Shown: in pieces, positions 28,073-36,991 of the stretch
Layout of the letters: every line of letters begins with the position of its first letter
Position numbering within the stretch: the stretch's first letter is position 1
Assembly: GCA_031275405.1 (NCBI GenBank)
Contig: JAISOV010000029.1
Span: 62,001 to 126,000 of the forward strand
Source: Clostridium sp.
Lineage (GTDB): Bacteria; Bacillota; Clostridia; Lachnospirales; Lachnospiraceae
Length of the DNA stretch: 64,000 nt
Direction: 5' to 3'
Notes under the pieces: model-generated
Database searches by the model: none
What the model saw: only the letters and a program-made list of their open reading frames with translations
What the model was told of the DNA's origin: nothing
Translations under genes and position numbers: made by a program

Positions 28073-29920
28073 TTACTTCGCGGTTCCGATTCCTGCCCGA
28101 TAGATTTCCCAAGCCGTGTCCGACTCCCCTTGGATCTGCCCGGTGAGCGTACTGGAGTCCGCTCCCCCGCAGGCCGCCAGGATGTCCTCATAGGTAAACT
28201 GCGCGATCCTGCCGTTGCGGCTGGATCTTCCGCCGTCGTTGATCCGGATCCATCCGTTGGCCGCTCCGGTGACGACCAGCCACAGATCGCCGCTTTCGGA
28301 AGCGTACTCAAGTTCTACGATAGAGCCGGGTACCAGCAGCTCCTGGATCTCCGGCGTGATGTCGATCCCGGCCTGCGCCCACGCGCCTTCTTTGACCGCG
28401 AAGCCCGGCAGCTCCACGAGATTCGTGACCGGCGCCAAGCCCGCCGGTGTGCCGACCTTCACGCTGAATACTTCCCAGGGCGTGTCGGACTCGCACTGGA
28501 TCTGCCCGGTGAGCGCGCCGGAGTCCGCTCCCCCGCAGGCCGCCAGGATGTCTTCATAGGTAAACTGCGCGATCCTGCCGTTATGGCTGGATCTTCCGCC
28601 GTCGTTGATCCGGATCCATCCGTTGGCCGCTCCGGTGACGACCAGCCACAGATCGCCGCTTTCGGAGGTATACTCCACTTCCACCACGGAGCCTGGCGCC
28701 AACAGCTCCTGGATCTCCGGCGTGATGTCGATCCCGGCCTGCGCCCACGCGTCCGCTTTCACAGCAAAGCCCGCAAGCTCCGTCTTATTTTTCAGCTCCT
28801 GAATCCCGGAATCCACGCCGACCTTCACGCTGAATACTTCCCAGGGCGTGTCGGACTCGCACTGGATCTGCCCGGTGAGCGCGCCGGAGTCCGCCCCGCC
28901 GCAGGCCGCCAGGATGTCTTCATAGGAAATCTGCGCCACGCTGTGGGTCAGGTTCTTCAAAGATCTTCCGCCGTCGTTGATCCGGATCCATCCGTTCTCC
29001 GCTCCGGTGACGACCAGCCACACATCGCCGCTTTCGGAAGCGTACTCAAGCTCCACGATCGAGCCGGGTACCAGCAGCTCCTGGATTTCCGGCGTGATGT
29101 CGATCCCGGCCTGCGCCCACGCGTCCGCTTTCACCGCGAAGCCCGGCAGTTCCACGGGATCTTTCAGGTATGCCAGGTGGGTCATGTCCACCTCCGTGTC
29201 CTCAAAGCCTTTGGGCGGCTGGAAAGCCACCGCCGTATCCGCTTCGATCAGGCCGCCGGAAGCGTCCAGGAAGCGCAGGTTATCCAGATACAGAGCCGGG
29301 CTGCCGTGGGCGTCCAGACCGTTGTTGGTTTTCAGGTTCACGATCAGGATGTTGCCCGCCCCCGCCACGAACTCTTCGCCCGCGTCCAGGGTGGCCACCG
29401 CCACTTTGGGGTTCTGATCCGCCAGGTACACGCTCCAGGGGTCTTTGGACTCCGTAAGCTCCTCGCCGCTCCACGCAATCAGTTCGCCGGAGGTCGCGCT
29501 GAAAGAACCGTCCTCGTAAACCGTTCCCATGGTCAGCTCGATGGCGGCGACTTGGCTCACCGCCTCGCCCAGCAGACTGGAAACGTCGATCCCCACGTAA
29601 GGCACTTTCCCGTCCAGCAGCTTCACCTCTAAAGCCTTGCTGCCGTTGTAGTCCACTACCGCCAGTTCCACGTTTCCGGCGTCCGCAGGTACTAAGTAGG
29701 GCGACACGAAGCCAAGCTTCCCGTCCTCGAAATCCACGCTGACGTCTACTTTGACTTCCGCCTCCCCTGTGGCTTCCTCCACCGGCGCGGCGCTTTCCGC
29801 CGACGCGGCGGCTTGTGTCAGGTCTTCCACGGCATTGTCGCCGGAGCAGGCCGCCAGGGAAAGAGCCGTTGCGCCCGCTATGAGCAGGCCGATCTTTTTC
29901 TTCTTCCTCAACTTTTTCAT
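28073..29920 (-). CDS. Large lipoprotein with three near-identical ~122-residue repeat modules
   Basis: About 615 aa, exported and lipidated (KKKKIGLLIAGATALSLAAC, lipobox SLAAC). An N-terminal beta-rich domain (residues 55-230) has CBM-like character (IELTMGTVYEDGSFSATSGE; ALYLDNLRFLDASG). It is followed by three modules each containing AWAQAGIDITPEIQELL, GDLWLVVTGAANGWIRINDG and YEDILAACGGADS. The DNA of the modules is nearly identical, with periods of 366 and 372 bp, so duplication is recent. Function is not recognised. The modules look like carbohydrate- or surface-binding domains. Start is ambiguous: ATG 29920 directly abuts AAAGGAGG, while TTG 29911 has ideal spacing. It lies in the mannan operon between the permeases and the binding protein. 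Confidence 0.75.
   Translation of the reverse strand: MKKLRKKKKIGLLIAGATALSLAACSGDNAVEDLTQAAASAESAAPVEEATGEAEVKVDVSVDFEDGKLGFVSPYLVPADAGNVELAVVDYNGSKALEVKLLDGKVPYVGIDVSSLLGEAVSQVAAIELTMGTVYEDGSFSATSGELIAWSGEELTESKDPWSVYLADQNPKVAVATLDAGEEFVAGAGNILIVNLKTNNGLDAHGSPALYLDNLRFLDASGGLIEADTAVAFQPPKGFEDTEVDMTHLAYLKDPVELPGFAVKADAWAQAGIDITPEIQELLVPGSIVELEYASESGDVWLVVTGAENGWIRINDGGRSLKNLTHSVAQISYEDILAACGGADSGALTGQIQCESDTPWEVFSVKVGVDSGIQELKNKTELAGFAVKADAWAQAGIDITPEIQELLAPGSVVEVEYTSESGDLWLVVTGAANGWIRINDGGRSSHNGRIAQFTYEDILAACGGADSGALTGQIQCESDTPWEVFSVKVGTPAGLAPVTNLVELPGFAVKEGAWAQAGIDITPEIQELLVPGSIVELEYASESGDLWLVVTGAANGWIRINDGGRSSRNGRIAQFTYEDILAACGGADSSTLTGQIQGESDTAWEIYRAGIGTAK
28231..29040 (-). repeat. Long internal direct repeats in the triple-module lipoprotein gene
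   Basis: The marker CGCCGTCGTTGATCCGGATC starts at 28231, 28597 and 28969 (spacings 366 and 372 bp). Stretches of more than 100 bp around each marker are almost identical. Such repeats allow recombination that adds or removes whole modules in frame. Confidence 0.85.
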
Positions 29921-30026
29921 CCTCCTTTTTGATGGTTGTTGTCGGGGCGGGAGACCCGCTCGCAGGCCGTACACGCGCGTCCGGCGGCTTGCGGCTTGCC
30001 CGGCGGCCGCTTTGCCGACGCGTACC

Positions 30027-31043
30027 TTACCCCACGATGCCGCTTCTTTCCACGCCCTCTATAAAGTATCTCTGCAGCAGACAATAGATCAGGATGATCG
30101 GCAGAACCACCAAGATGATCCCGGCGTCCAGATACAGTTCCTGAACCGTGGTGTCCAGGATCTTGTCCTGATTGGCAATCATGGCCTGTAGGGTGGCGAT
30201 CTTCTTGCTGATGACCACATTGTCGCTGATCAGAAATAGCTTCGCAAAAAAAGTGTCATTGTACTGCCATACCAGGGAGAACACCGCCACGGTCACGACC
30301 GCCGGCATGGCGTTCACGAGCATGATCCGGAAATAAGTATACCAGACCCCCGCCCCGTCTACCAAGGCGGCTTCCTCAATCTCCTTGGGCAGCCCCCGGA
30401 AGAACTGATTGAAGATGTAGATATACAGACCGGAACGCACCCCGCAGCCTAAGGCCGTCATCAGGTACATGGGGAGCGGGCTGGACATCAGGTTGATCGG
30501 CCCGCCGGCAAGAAGCGTCGGCAGCCCTAAGGGATCAAACTCCTTGAACGTCATGTACAGCGGGAGCATGATGGTATGGGAGGGCAGCACGATCATGACC
30601 GCCACACAGGCAAACAGCAGCTTCTTGAACCGGAAATGGAACCGCGCGAACCCATATCCTACCATGGAACAGACAAACAGCTGGATGGCGGTCAAGGTCA
30701 GCGTGTAGAGCAGGTCTTTCGTGATTGTCGCCGCATAATCGAGCCGCTCCAGTACCAGGTCGTATTTTTCCCAAGTGGGCTGATGGGGCAGCACATACAC
30801 CATCGGGTTGAACGCGTCCGCGTTCGAGGAGACGGAGTTTACGAAGATCCCGATGATCGGGGAAAGGATCACATAGCTGACCCCGACCAGAACCGCGAAC
30901 CTGCCTAGCCTGAGCAGGATTTTTTTCAGGTCGTTGGCTATGCCGGCGCGCTGATCCTTGTCGCCCAAGGCCTTCTTGGCCGAGAGGCCCCACGCACGAA
31001 GGATCTTCTTTTCCGCTAAAAGGATATTCTTTTCTGCTGGCAT
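30027..31043 (-). CDS. Carbohydrate ABC transporter permease, MalG/LacG type (mannan locus, set 1)
   Basis: A 338-aa six-helix permease. The EAA loop is EIEEAALVDGAGVWYTYFRIMLVNA and the C-terminus is YCLLQRYFIEGVERSGIVG, as in MalG/LacG-type proteins. Start 31043 is chosen for AAAGGGGG 7 nt upstream. The long open upstream frame runs through the 41-bp tandem repeat and is not coding. A hydrophilic extension of about 40 residues precedes the first helix (LAEKKILRAWGLSAKKALGD), longer than usual for this family. It pairs with the permease at 31225-32154, from which it is separated by a repeat-and-hairpin region. Confidence 0.9.
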   Translation of the reverse strand: MPAEKNILLAEKKILRAWGLSAKKALGDKDQRAGIANDLKKILLRLGRFAVLVGVSYVILSPIIGIFVNSVSSNADAFNPMVYVLPHQPTWEKYDLVLERLDYAATITKDLLYTLTLTAIQLFVCSMVGYGFARFHFRFKKLLFACVAVMIVLPSHTIMLPLYMTFKEFDPLGLPTLLAGGPINLMSSPLPMYLMTALGCGVRSGLYIYIFNQFFRGLPKEIEEAALVDGAGVWYTYFRIMLVNAMPAVVTVAVFSLVWQYNDTFFAKLFLISDNVVISKKIATLQAMIANQDKILDTTVQELYLDAGIILVVLPIILIYCLLQRYFIEGVERSGIVG

Positions 31044-31081
31044 GATATTCCCCCTTTCCAAATCAACATTGTCCCTTACCA

Positions 31082-31189
31082 AACCGCCAAGACCGCGGTT
31101 CCGCAAGGTTCTTCCCTTGCCAAACCGCGCAGACCGCGGTTCCGCAAGGTTCTTCCCTTGCAGAACCGTCAAGACCGCGGTTCCGCAAG
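31082..31189 (-). repeat. 41-bp tandem repeat between two permease genes
   Basis: Units begin with AACCG at 31082, 31123 and 31164 (period exactly 41 bp) and contain GACCGCGGTTCCGCAAG. The first two also share GTTCTTCCCTTGC; the third diverges after CCGCAAG. The CCGCGG core is itself palindromic. It occupies the intercistronic leader of the second permease gene. Confidence 0.9.
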
Positions 31190-31194
31190 TATCG

Positions 31195-31223
31195 TTCCTC
31201 TAAAAACTTCGTTTTCAGAGGAA
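31195..31223 (-). terminator. Intercistronic hairpin after the first permease gene
   Basis: A 13-bp stem (31195-31207 with 31211-31223, one mismatch) with a 3-nt loop lies directly after the stop codon of the upstream permease. On the minus strand it is not followed by a T-run, so mRNA stabilisation or partial termination is more likely than full termination. Confidence 0.55.
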
Positions 31224-31224
31224 C

Positions 31225-32154
31225 TCAGTGATAATAGAACGTGCGCCGCTGGAGAAAGCCGCAGACCGCCACCAGGATCAGGCAGGTCGCCAAGGTGCTG
31301 ACCACGCTGAACACGGAGCTAAGCCCATAGTTGAAGTCCACAAACGCCGTGTCGTATGCCAGATCCACCACCTCGCTCACCGTGAAGCTGTCCACGATGG
31401 TATAGACCACGTTGGTGATGATATGGGGCATGACCATCGGGAAAGTCACTTTCCAGAACGTTTCGTATCCGGTCGCCCCTTCCATCTTGGCCACCTCGTA
31501 CATGGAGCCGGGGATGGCCTGCAGCGCGGCGATGAAGATGATGATCTGCACCCCGGAGGCGGAGATAATGTCGTTGATCCGGTTCACCGCCGTGACGATA
31601 TATTCCAGGATCCGCTCCGGAATCGCCAGTGTCTGGAACAGATCCATATAATAGTCCAGGCTGACCGAGGCTCCCGCGGCGGCGGACGCCACCTCCGAAG
31701 CTTCGGTGGAAAGCCCTCCGGACATCATGGAAGCGCTCAGGGTAAGGGCGTCCAGAATCGCGCCGGAACCCATGATGACGGGCAGGAAGAAGATGGCGCG
31801 GACGACCATGCGCCCCCGGAACTTCCCGTTTAACAGCATGGCCATGAACAGGCTGAAAAAAATGATCAGCGGCACGTCGATCAGCATATTCAGCACCGAA
31901 GAGGTCAGCACCTGCTTAAACGTTCCGTGCGCCCGGAACGCGTAGAGGAAGTTCTCCCAGCCGACGCGGCGCAGCTCATAGCCGCCGTTTACGGTATCCA
32001 CAGTCAGCTCGGAAAAGGAGAACTGCCCTGTCATGAAGATGCTCCTGACGTAGAACAGGAGGAACCCGATCAGCCAAGGCAGGATAAACAGGTAGCCCGT
32101 CCGGTTCCGTTTCTGAAGCAAGGTAGCCCTGCTTTTCTTCTTTTTCTTTTTCAT
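31225..32154 (-). CDS. Carbohydrate ABC transporter permease, MalF/LacF type (mannan locus, set 1)
   Basis: A 309-aa permease with a very basic N-terminus (KKKKKKSRATLLQKRNR) and six helices. The EAA loop is YEVAKMEGATGYETFWKVTFP. Start 32154 has GGGAGG upstream and overlaps the DUF5696 stop codon by 4 bases, so the genes are coupled. There is a larger than usual loop near residues 120-165 (SASMMSGGLSTEASEVASAA), matching permeases found beside DUF5696 proteins. Partner of the permease at 30027-31043. Confidence 0.88.
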   Translation of the reverse strand: MKKKKKKSRATLLQKRNRTGYLFILPWLIGFLLFYVRSIFMTGQFSFSELTVDTVNGGYELRRVGWENFLYAFRAHGTFKQVLTSSVLNMLIDVPLIIFFSLFMAMLLNGKFRGRMVVRAIFFLPVIMGSGAILDALTLSASMMSGGLSTEASEVASAAAGASVSLDYYMDLFQTLAIPERILEYIVTAVNRINDIISASGVQIIIFIAALQAIPGSMYEVAKMEGATGYETFWKVTFPMVMPHIITNVVYTIVDSFTVSEVVDLAYDTAFVDFNYGLSSVFSVVSTLATCLILVAVCGFLQRRTFYYH

Positions 32155-34772
32155 CCCACTGCCTCCCAACTGCCCGCCGGTATCAGTATCCCGTCCGCCT
32201 CCTGCGGCAGGGCGGAATGATTCACGTAAATCGTCACGCCGTTGTCATACCGCACCTTCCGGACGCCGTTTTCCAGGATCTCATGCTCTTCCATGGCGGC
32301 TCCCGTGACCTGCCCTAAAGCCTCGTTCACCGCCCGGTAGACCTCTATGGCGTCCGTCTTCCATGTCTCCCAAGTAGTGGCATAGAAGCGGCTTAAACCC
32401 GTGTTCTTCATCCTGCTGGAATTCTCCCAGGTAAAGACATAATGGGGGGAAGCGCCGTACTCGATCATGTTGAGGATGCTTTCCCGCCGCCTGAGGGTGT
32501 CCGAGAAATTCAGCAGCTTGGTGGAATACGGGATGTAGCCGTGCAGGATCATCTCATATAAGGGGATGTCCTCATCCACGAGGAAGAAATCGCTGCCGGT
32601 GGTCGGCGCGTTGAGAAGATCCCGCGCATAGGAGAAGCTGTAGCTGTTCCCCTCGTTCACCATCAGAGCTTTCCCGGTATCCGCGAGCCGCTTCAGCTGG
32701 CCCTCCACCACTTGGAGCGCCTGTTCCCGGTTGATGATCTGCGTCCTGCGCTTATCCGAGGCAAGGCTGCTCCCCAGATCCCGCAGCGAGATTCCGTCTA
32801 TGTCATAGTCCCCGATTTTATCCGCGAATTTCCCCACATACCTTGGCAGGAACTTGGGCGACAGGATATTGTAGCCCGTTTCCTCATAACCAAGGCCGGA
32901 AGTCGCCCGGAGATTCACCGGGTTCACCTGCCCGAAGTTCACGGTGAAGCCAAGCCCGTAATACCTGGAATCCATCGCCTCGTAGTTGTAGCCGTTCTCT
33001 TCCGCCGCCCAGCTGACTTTCTGGAACGCCGTATCCGCGTAGAACCGGCCGCCGACCGCCGCCACCCGGTCGCTCAGCTCTTCCAGTCCGCTCTTGCCGC
33101 CCAGTTTCCCGGTCACTCTGATCCTGTCGGCGGTGTCGTGGTAATACCCCCCGTTAAACCATCCCTGGAAATTCATGACCTGATTCCCGATCCCCTGCGC
33201 CGCCAGTTCCTCGGAAATCTTCCCCGCCTGTTCAAAGTCCGTCATGGAAAACGTCCTCAGATACTGCACCCCCAGGAAATGGTTCGTCTCCTTGACCCCT
33301 CCGATGATGTCATAGTAGAAAGGAATCGTCCCGCCGGCGTCCTCCTGTTTCGCCAGCGCGCCTTCTTTCACGAGCCGTTCCCGGTAGTAACGGGCCAGCC
33401 CGGAATAGCCCCGGTATTTCTCGATGAGCAGGGTGTAGCGCACCGTCAGGTTCACGTCATACAGCTCCGGCTCCAGGACCGACACGTCGGAGGCGGACTC
33501 CCCGAACGACAGCAGATTGTCCGCGCTGCGCACCACGAAGGTGGGATAGCAGTAGTTGTAGCCGTGGTATACCCCGGAAATCCCGGCGGTCAGGTTCGCC
33601 AAGGAGCTTCCCTGCTCGATCGTGGCCAGAAGGGAGCTGTCCTTGCGGCAGATCCCGTACAGGGGAAGCTTTGCGTCTTCCGTGTTCTCCAGGGTCGTAT
33701 AGTTGGCCAGCAGCGGGTCGATGCCGTACACGTACTGGGAGTAATTTGCCGCCTGGGTCTTCCCGTTGTTGAAGTAAATCAGGGAACCGGAGCCGTTGGG
33801 CGTCACGAGATAGCCGTCCTCCTGCGTATCCGCCGCTCCCATGAACTGCAGGAGCTGGATCCAGTAAAGCTTTCCGCCCCCCCGTTCCTCGATCAGGGAA
33901 ACGGGAACGGACACCTCCAGAGCGTCTTCGCGCAGGCGGTATTCCAGAGGCACCGTAAAGGAAATGGGAACCGCGCCCTCTACGCCCGCCAGATACGCCT
34001 GTTCCTCAAACTCCTCCTGCGTCCACCCGATTTCATCCAGCCAGCCCTGGATCTTCTGGATGGTCTTGACGTTCTTCTGCGCCACGCCGTTCAGCTCCAG
34101 CATCCCCGGCGCCGTCTTGCTTTCTATGTAATAGCGTTTCCAGGCTGCCGCGCTGCTCTCTTCCAGTCTGGAAGCCACTTCCTCCAGTTTCTCCGGGAGA
34201 ATGTATATGGGTACGATTCCCGTCGCGTTCCCGCTGTAATCCCCCACGTCGTAGAGGAAACGAAGCCCGTCCGCAAGCCCCTCCACGCTCAGCTGCCCTT
34301 TTTCCACGCACATGCTGTAGGAATCATAGATCCCCGCCCGGACGTTCTGGTTGTAGTAGTTCAGCACGAACTGCGACCGGAGGTAGCTGCGGTTCGTGAC
34401 GTTGGCGATGGGATCCTCCCCGCCCCCGACCGGGTTGGAACGCACCGTCACGCCGTTTCGTTTGTCATAGACCGCCACTTCCCCGGTCGCGGCGTCCGCG
34501 TACAGTTTCAGGACGTCGTTTTCCGCAGCCAGCGCCAGCCCCTCCACATCGGCCCTGCTTTCGGCAATGGGAGAAAAGACGCTTCCCTCCTCGACCGCAT
34601 AGGACGTGAGGTATTCCCGGTACTTGCCGTAGCCCACATAGCGGATAAAATAATACGACAGATAGACGGCTCCGGCACAGGCCGCCGCTCCCGCCAGGGA
34701 AAGTATGATTTTTTTTGTCAGGCTTAGTTTCCGGCGCTGTTTCTTGTCTTTTTTCTTTTTCCTAAAGCTCAT
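32151..34772 (-). CDS. DUF5696-type membrane-anchored protein of a polysaccharide locus
   Basis: An 873-aa protein with a basic N-terminus (SFRKKKKDKKQRRKLSLTKK) and one transmembrane helix (IILSLAGAAACAGAVYLSYY); the rest is expected to be extracellular. Residues about 60-370 are beta-rich, and the C-terminal half (400-870) reads like a TIM-barrel of a glycoside-hydrolase-like type: MNFQGWFNGGYYHDTADRIR, IDGISLRDLGSSL and ALMVNEGNSYSFSYARDLL. From memory this matches DUF5696, found beside CUT1 transporters in Lachnospiraceae and Paenibacilli. Enzymatic activity is unproven. Candidate acidic residues are the Asp in GISLRDLG and the Glu in MVNEGNSY. It lies between YIP1 and the permeases, and start 34772 has GGGAG upstream. 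Confidence 0.75.
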   Translation of the reverse strand: MSFRKKKKDKKQRRKLSLTKKIILSLAGAAACAGAVYLSYYFIRYVGYGKYREYLTSYAVEEGSVFSPIAESRADVEGLALAAENDVLKLYADAATGEVAVYDKRNGVTVRSNPVGGGEDPIANVTNRSYLRSQFVLNYYNQNVRAGIYDSYSMCVEKGQLSVEGLADGLRFLYDVGDYSGNATGIVPIYILPEKLEEVASRLEESSAAAWKRYYIESKTAPGMLELNGVAQKNVKTIQKIQGWLDEIGWTQEEFEEQAYLAGVEGAVPISFTVPLEYRLREDALEVSVPVSLIEERGGGKLYWIQLLQFMGAADTQEDGYLVTPNGSGSLIYFNNGKTQAANYSQYVYGIDPLLANYTTLENTEDAKLPLYGICRKDSSLLATIEQGSSLANLTAGISGVYHGYNYCYPTFVVRSADNLLSFGESASDVSVLEPELYDVNLTVRYTLLIEKYRGYSGLARYYRERLVKEGALAKQEDAGGTIPFYYDIIGGVKETNHFLGVQYLRTFSMTDFEQAGKISEELAAQGIGNQVMNFQGWFNGGYYHDTADRIRVTGKLGGKSGLEELSDRVAAVGGRFYADTAFQKVSWAAEENGYNYEAMDSRYYGLGFTVNFGQVNPVNLRATSGLGYEETGYNILSPKFLPRYVGKFADKIGDYDIDGISLRDLGSSLASDKRRTQIINREQALQVVEGQLKRLADTGKALMVNEGNSYSFSYARDLLNAPTTGSDFFLVDEDIPLYEMILHGYIPYSTKLLNFSDTLRRRESILNMIEYGASPHYVFTWENSSRMKNTGLSRFYATTWETWKTDAIEVYRAVNEALGQVTGAAMEEHEILENGVRKVRYDNGVTIYVNHSALPQEADGILIPAGSWEAVG

Positions 34773-34838
34773 GCGACTCCCATCCCTACGTCTTCGCCGT
34801 AGCTTTCGCACCTTGTGAAGCGTTCCAACGCGGATCCG

Positions 34839-35471
34839 TCAAGTGCGGAAAATCAGTTCCGTATAGACGCTCCGGAAAAACGCCGCAACCATCCCCAGCA
34901 GGTTCGCCAGAAGCAGTACCAGGAAGATGATCAGCAGCACCGCCAGGAACGTCAGGAACAGGGTTCCCAAGGTCGCCCCCAAGGAATAATTATGTACCTG
35001 CATGATTCCGATCAGGATCATGATCGCCCCATAGGCAAGCCCCGCGCCCACGATCAGGGAATAGAACACCTGCTCCTTGTCCGCCACCGCCTGACTGACC
35101 AAAGTGCCGAGGATCAGCCCCGTACTCATAGGCAGGGTGCCGTACCCCACCGCGACGGCAATATCCTTGAGCCTGCCCTCCCCGTTCATCAGGCAGGTAA
35201 CGGACCAGTTGCCCACGCAGAGCAGCAGGTAAAACAGAAGCACCCCGCTCATCTCCGTCAGGCTGTCCACCCCCCTGGGATCCAAATCGTTCACTACGAA
35301 GCCCGCCAGAAGCCGGTTGGCGGAAAAAGCGGCGGAAAACAGCAGCACCAGTAAGACGGCGATCGGAACGCTCCCTTTCTCCCGGTGGCGGATCCAGTAG
35401 TAGCCGTCCATCGGGTGGGAGATGGTGTACTGTAAATGTTTCCATTTTTCGGAAGAAAAATATTTACCCAT
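34839..35471 (-). CDS. YIP1-family polytopic membrane protein
   Basis: A 210-aa protein starting GKYFSSEKWKHLQYTISHPMDGYYWIRHRE, followed by five predicted helices. The loop VAVGYGTLPMSTGLILG with its Tyr-Gly-x-x-Pro pattern is typical of Yip1 domains. The start overlaps the NHL gene end by 8 bases. Bacterial YIP1 proteins of this kind recur between NHL-repeat and DUF5696 genes in polysaccharide loci. Their role is unknown and may be scaffolding of the envelope complex. No catalytic residues are apparent. Confidence 0.75.
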   Translation of the reverse strand: MGKYFSSEKWKHLQYTISHPMDGYYWIRHREKGSVPIAVLLVLLFSAAFSANRLLAGFVVNDLDPRGVDSLTEMSGVLLFYLLLCVGNWSVTCLMNGEGRLKDIAVAVGYGTLPMSTGLILGTLVSQAVADKEQVFYSLIVGAGLAYGAIMILIGIMQVHNYSLGATLGTLFLTFLAVLLIIFLVLLLANLLGMVAAFFRSVYTELIFRT

Positions 35472-36966
35472 TCAGCAGCCCCTCCTCGCTTCTTCGTCCG
35501 CGCTTCCCGCGGCGGATCCGCTTCCACACGTTCCACGCCGCCGCCAGAAGCACGACTCCTGTCAGGAACAGGCTGGCGTGCCTGGTCAGGAAGTCATTGC
35601 GCCAGCGCCGGAAAGCAATGGAATAATACTCCCGGTTCATGGCTAATTTCAGATATTTCATCGCCAGCTCATAATCCCCGGCGGTCAGATACGCCTTGCC
35701 GATTCCGCTGTTTGCCAGTTCGTTGTTCTCGTCCAGTTCCAGGACTCTCTCCCACAGCGCCACCGCCTGTTTCTCATCGCCGCCGTAGCGCAGGGCGATC
35801 GCCTGGTTGATCAGGCCGCCGTACTCCGTCGCGCCGAAGACCAGAAGCTCCGCTCTCGAGGCGTCGAGAACCATCAGCTTTCCCTGCGTCTCTTCCAGCG
35901 CCACGGGCATGAGGAAAGTTCCCGTCTGCGTTCCCAGTCCCCCGAAGATGTACAGGAGGTTCCCCTCGTGGTCATAGGTGAAGATCCGCCCCCTGCGGCG
36001 GTCCAGGCAGGAATAGATGCCATCCCCCCGGTAGCAGACGTCCGTGAACTGGGAAGGGCCGGCGTAGTCCGAGCTGCCGGAAAAGGAAAGGTCGCCGCCG
36101 AGGTTCTTGTTCTGCCCTTTTTTGATGACGTCCTCGCCCTTGGGATTGAGCCGCCTTACGCCCTGTATCCCCTCCGCGTCGATGTTGGTGGCATATACGA
36201 AACCCTCCGCGTCCACGTCGATCCCGGTGAACTCCGTCGGAATGAACAGCTGCTGTCTGCTTCGTTCCTCTTTCGTGGCGACGCGCTTCCAGAACTTCTC
36301 CCAAAGGGAGATCTTCACGTTGATGGTGCCGAAGAAACTGGCGAAGCTGCCGTCGCTCTCAAAGACCATGATCCCCTCGAACATGTTCTGGGCGATCACG
36401 TAGATCCTGTCCGCGTAGTCCACCGCCACTTTCAGCGGCACGAAGACGTAGCCCGCCTCCAGGCTCTCCGACTGGGGATTCTCCACAATCTGCGCAAGGC
36501 TCCCGTCCTGATTCAGGATCACGATCCGGTGGTTCTGGGAGTCGGCTATGTAAATCCGGTTCTTTTCCGATACGCATACGCCGTAAGGCTGGCGGAACGT
36601 ATCCTCTGTTCCGTGATTGTCAAAGGAGGAGATGACGTCCGTCACTTCGCCCAGCCCGCTGTCCAGCACCACGATCCGGTGGTTCCCCGTATCGGCCAGG
36701 TACACTTCCCCGCCCGGGGACTTCGACACATCCTGCGGCGTGGCCAGTTTCCCCACCGGCTCCCCCTCAAACGTCAGGCTCGCGGTGTCCACCGCAGACT
36801 CCGGCACATAAGGGGCGGGGGTGAAATGGATGTATTCCCAGTGGTCGAAGCTGTAGCTGTCGTAAGGCAGAGCCAAAGCGGCCTGTGCGGTTTCCGGCGC
36901 CGACAGAAACAGGAAGGCCGCGCAGAGCAGAAGTACTTTGCCGGATGTTTTCGTTTTTTGATTCAT
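35464..36966 (-). CDS. Secreted NHL beta-propeller protein with TPR and C-terminal membrane anchor
   Basis: A 500-aa protein. It has a signal peptide (KVLLLCAAFLFLSAPETAQA) and about five NHL repeats (residues 70-340; VYLADTGNHRIVVLD, IYIADSQNHRIVILN, FVYATNIDAEGIQGV). Two TPR-like helical pairs follow (YGGDEKQAVALWERVLELDE; AYLTAGDYELAMKYLKLAM), then a terminal helix (ASLFLTGVVLLAAAWNVW) with a basic tail. The start at 36966 has AAAGG six bases upstream; a further ATG 6 bases earlier overlaps that site. It likely sits on the outer face of the membrane as a protein-binding platform next to YIP1, DUF5696 and the second transporter. No enzymatic motif is seen. Confidence 0.8.
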   Translation of the reverse strand: MNQKTKTSGKVLLLCAAFLFLSAPETAQAALALPYDSYSFDHWEYIHFTPAPYVPESAVDTASLTFEGEPVGKLATPQDVSKSPGGEVYLADTGNHRIVVLDSGLGEVTDVISSFDNHGTEDTFRQPYGVCVSEKNRIYIADSQNHRIVILNQDGSLAQIVENPQSESLEAGYVFVPLKVAVDYADRIYVIAQNMFEGIMVFESDGSFASFFGTINVKISLWEKFWKRVATKEERSRQQLFIPTEFTGIDVDAEGFVYATNIDAEGIQGVRRLNPKGEDVIKKGQNKNLGGDLSFSGSSDYAGPSQFTDVCYRGDGIYSCLDRRRGRIFTYDHEGNLLYIFGGLGTQTGTFLMPVALEETQGKLMVLDASRAELLVFGATEYGGLINQAIALRYGGDEKQAVALWERVLELDENNELANSGIGKAYLTAGDYELAMKYLKLAMNREYYSIAFRRWRNDFLTRHASLFLTGVVLLAAAWNVWKRIRRGKRGRRSEEGLLNG

Positions 36967-36991
36967 AATCATCCTTTCCGACCAAGCGCCG

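Noticed and set aside
27866-29632. 588-codon plus-strand open frame with repeated GRVGLALDLPGERAG blocks
   Set aside because: The repeats are the reverse complement of the triple-module lipoprotein gene. The minus strand has the lipobox and ribosome site.
32712-34727. 671-codon plus-strand open frame opposite the DUF5696 gene
   Set aside because: It lies wholly antisense to a gene with clear domains and a ribosome site, has no recognisable motif, and is expected from GC-rich third positions.
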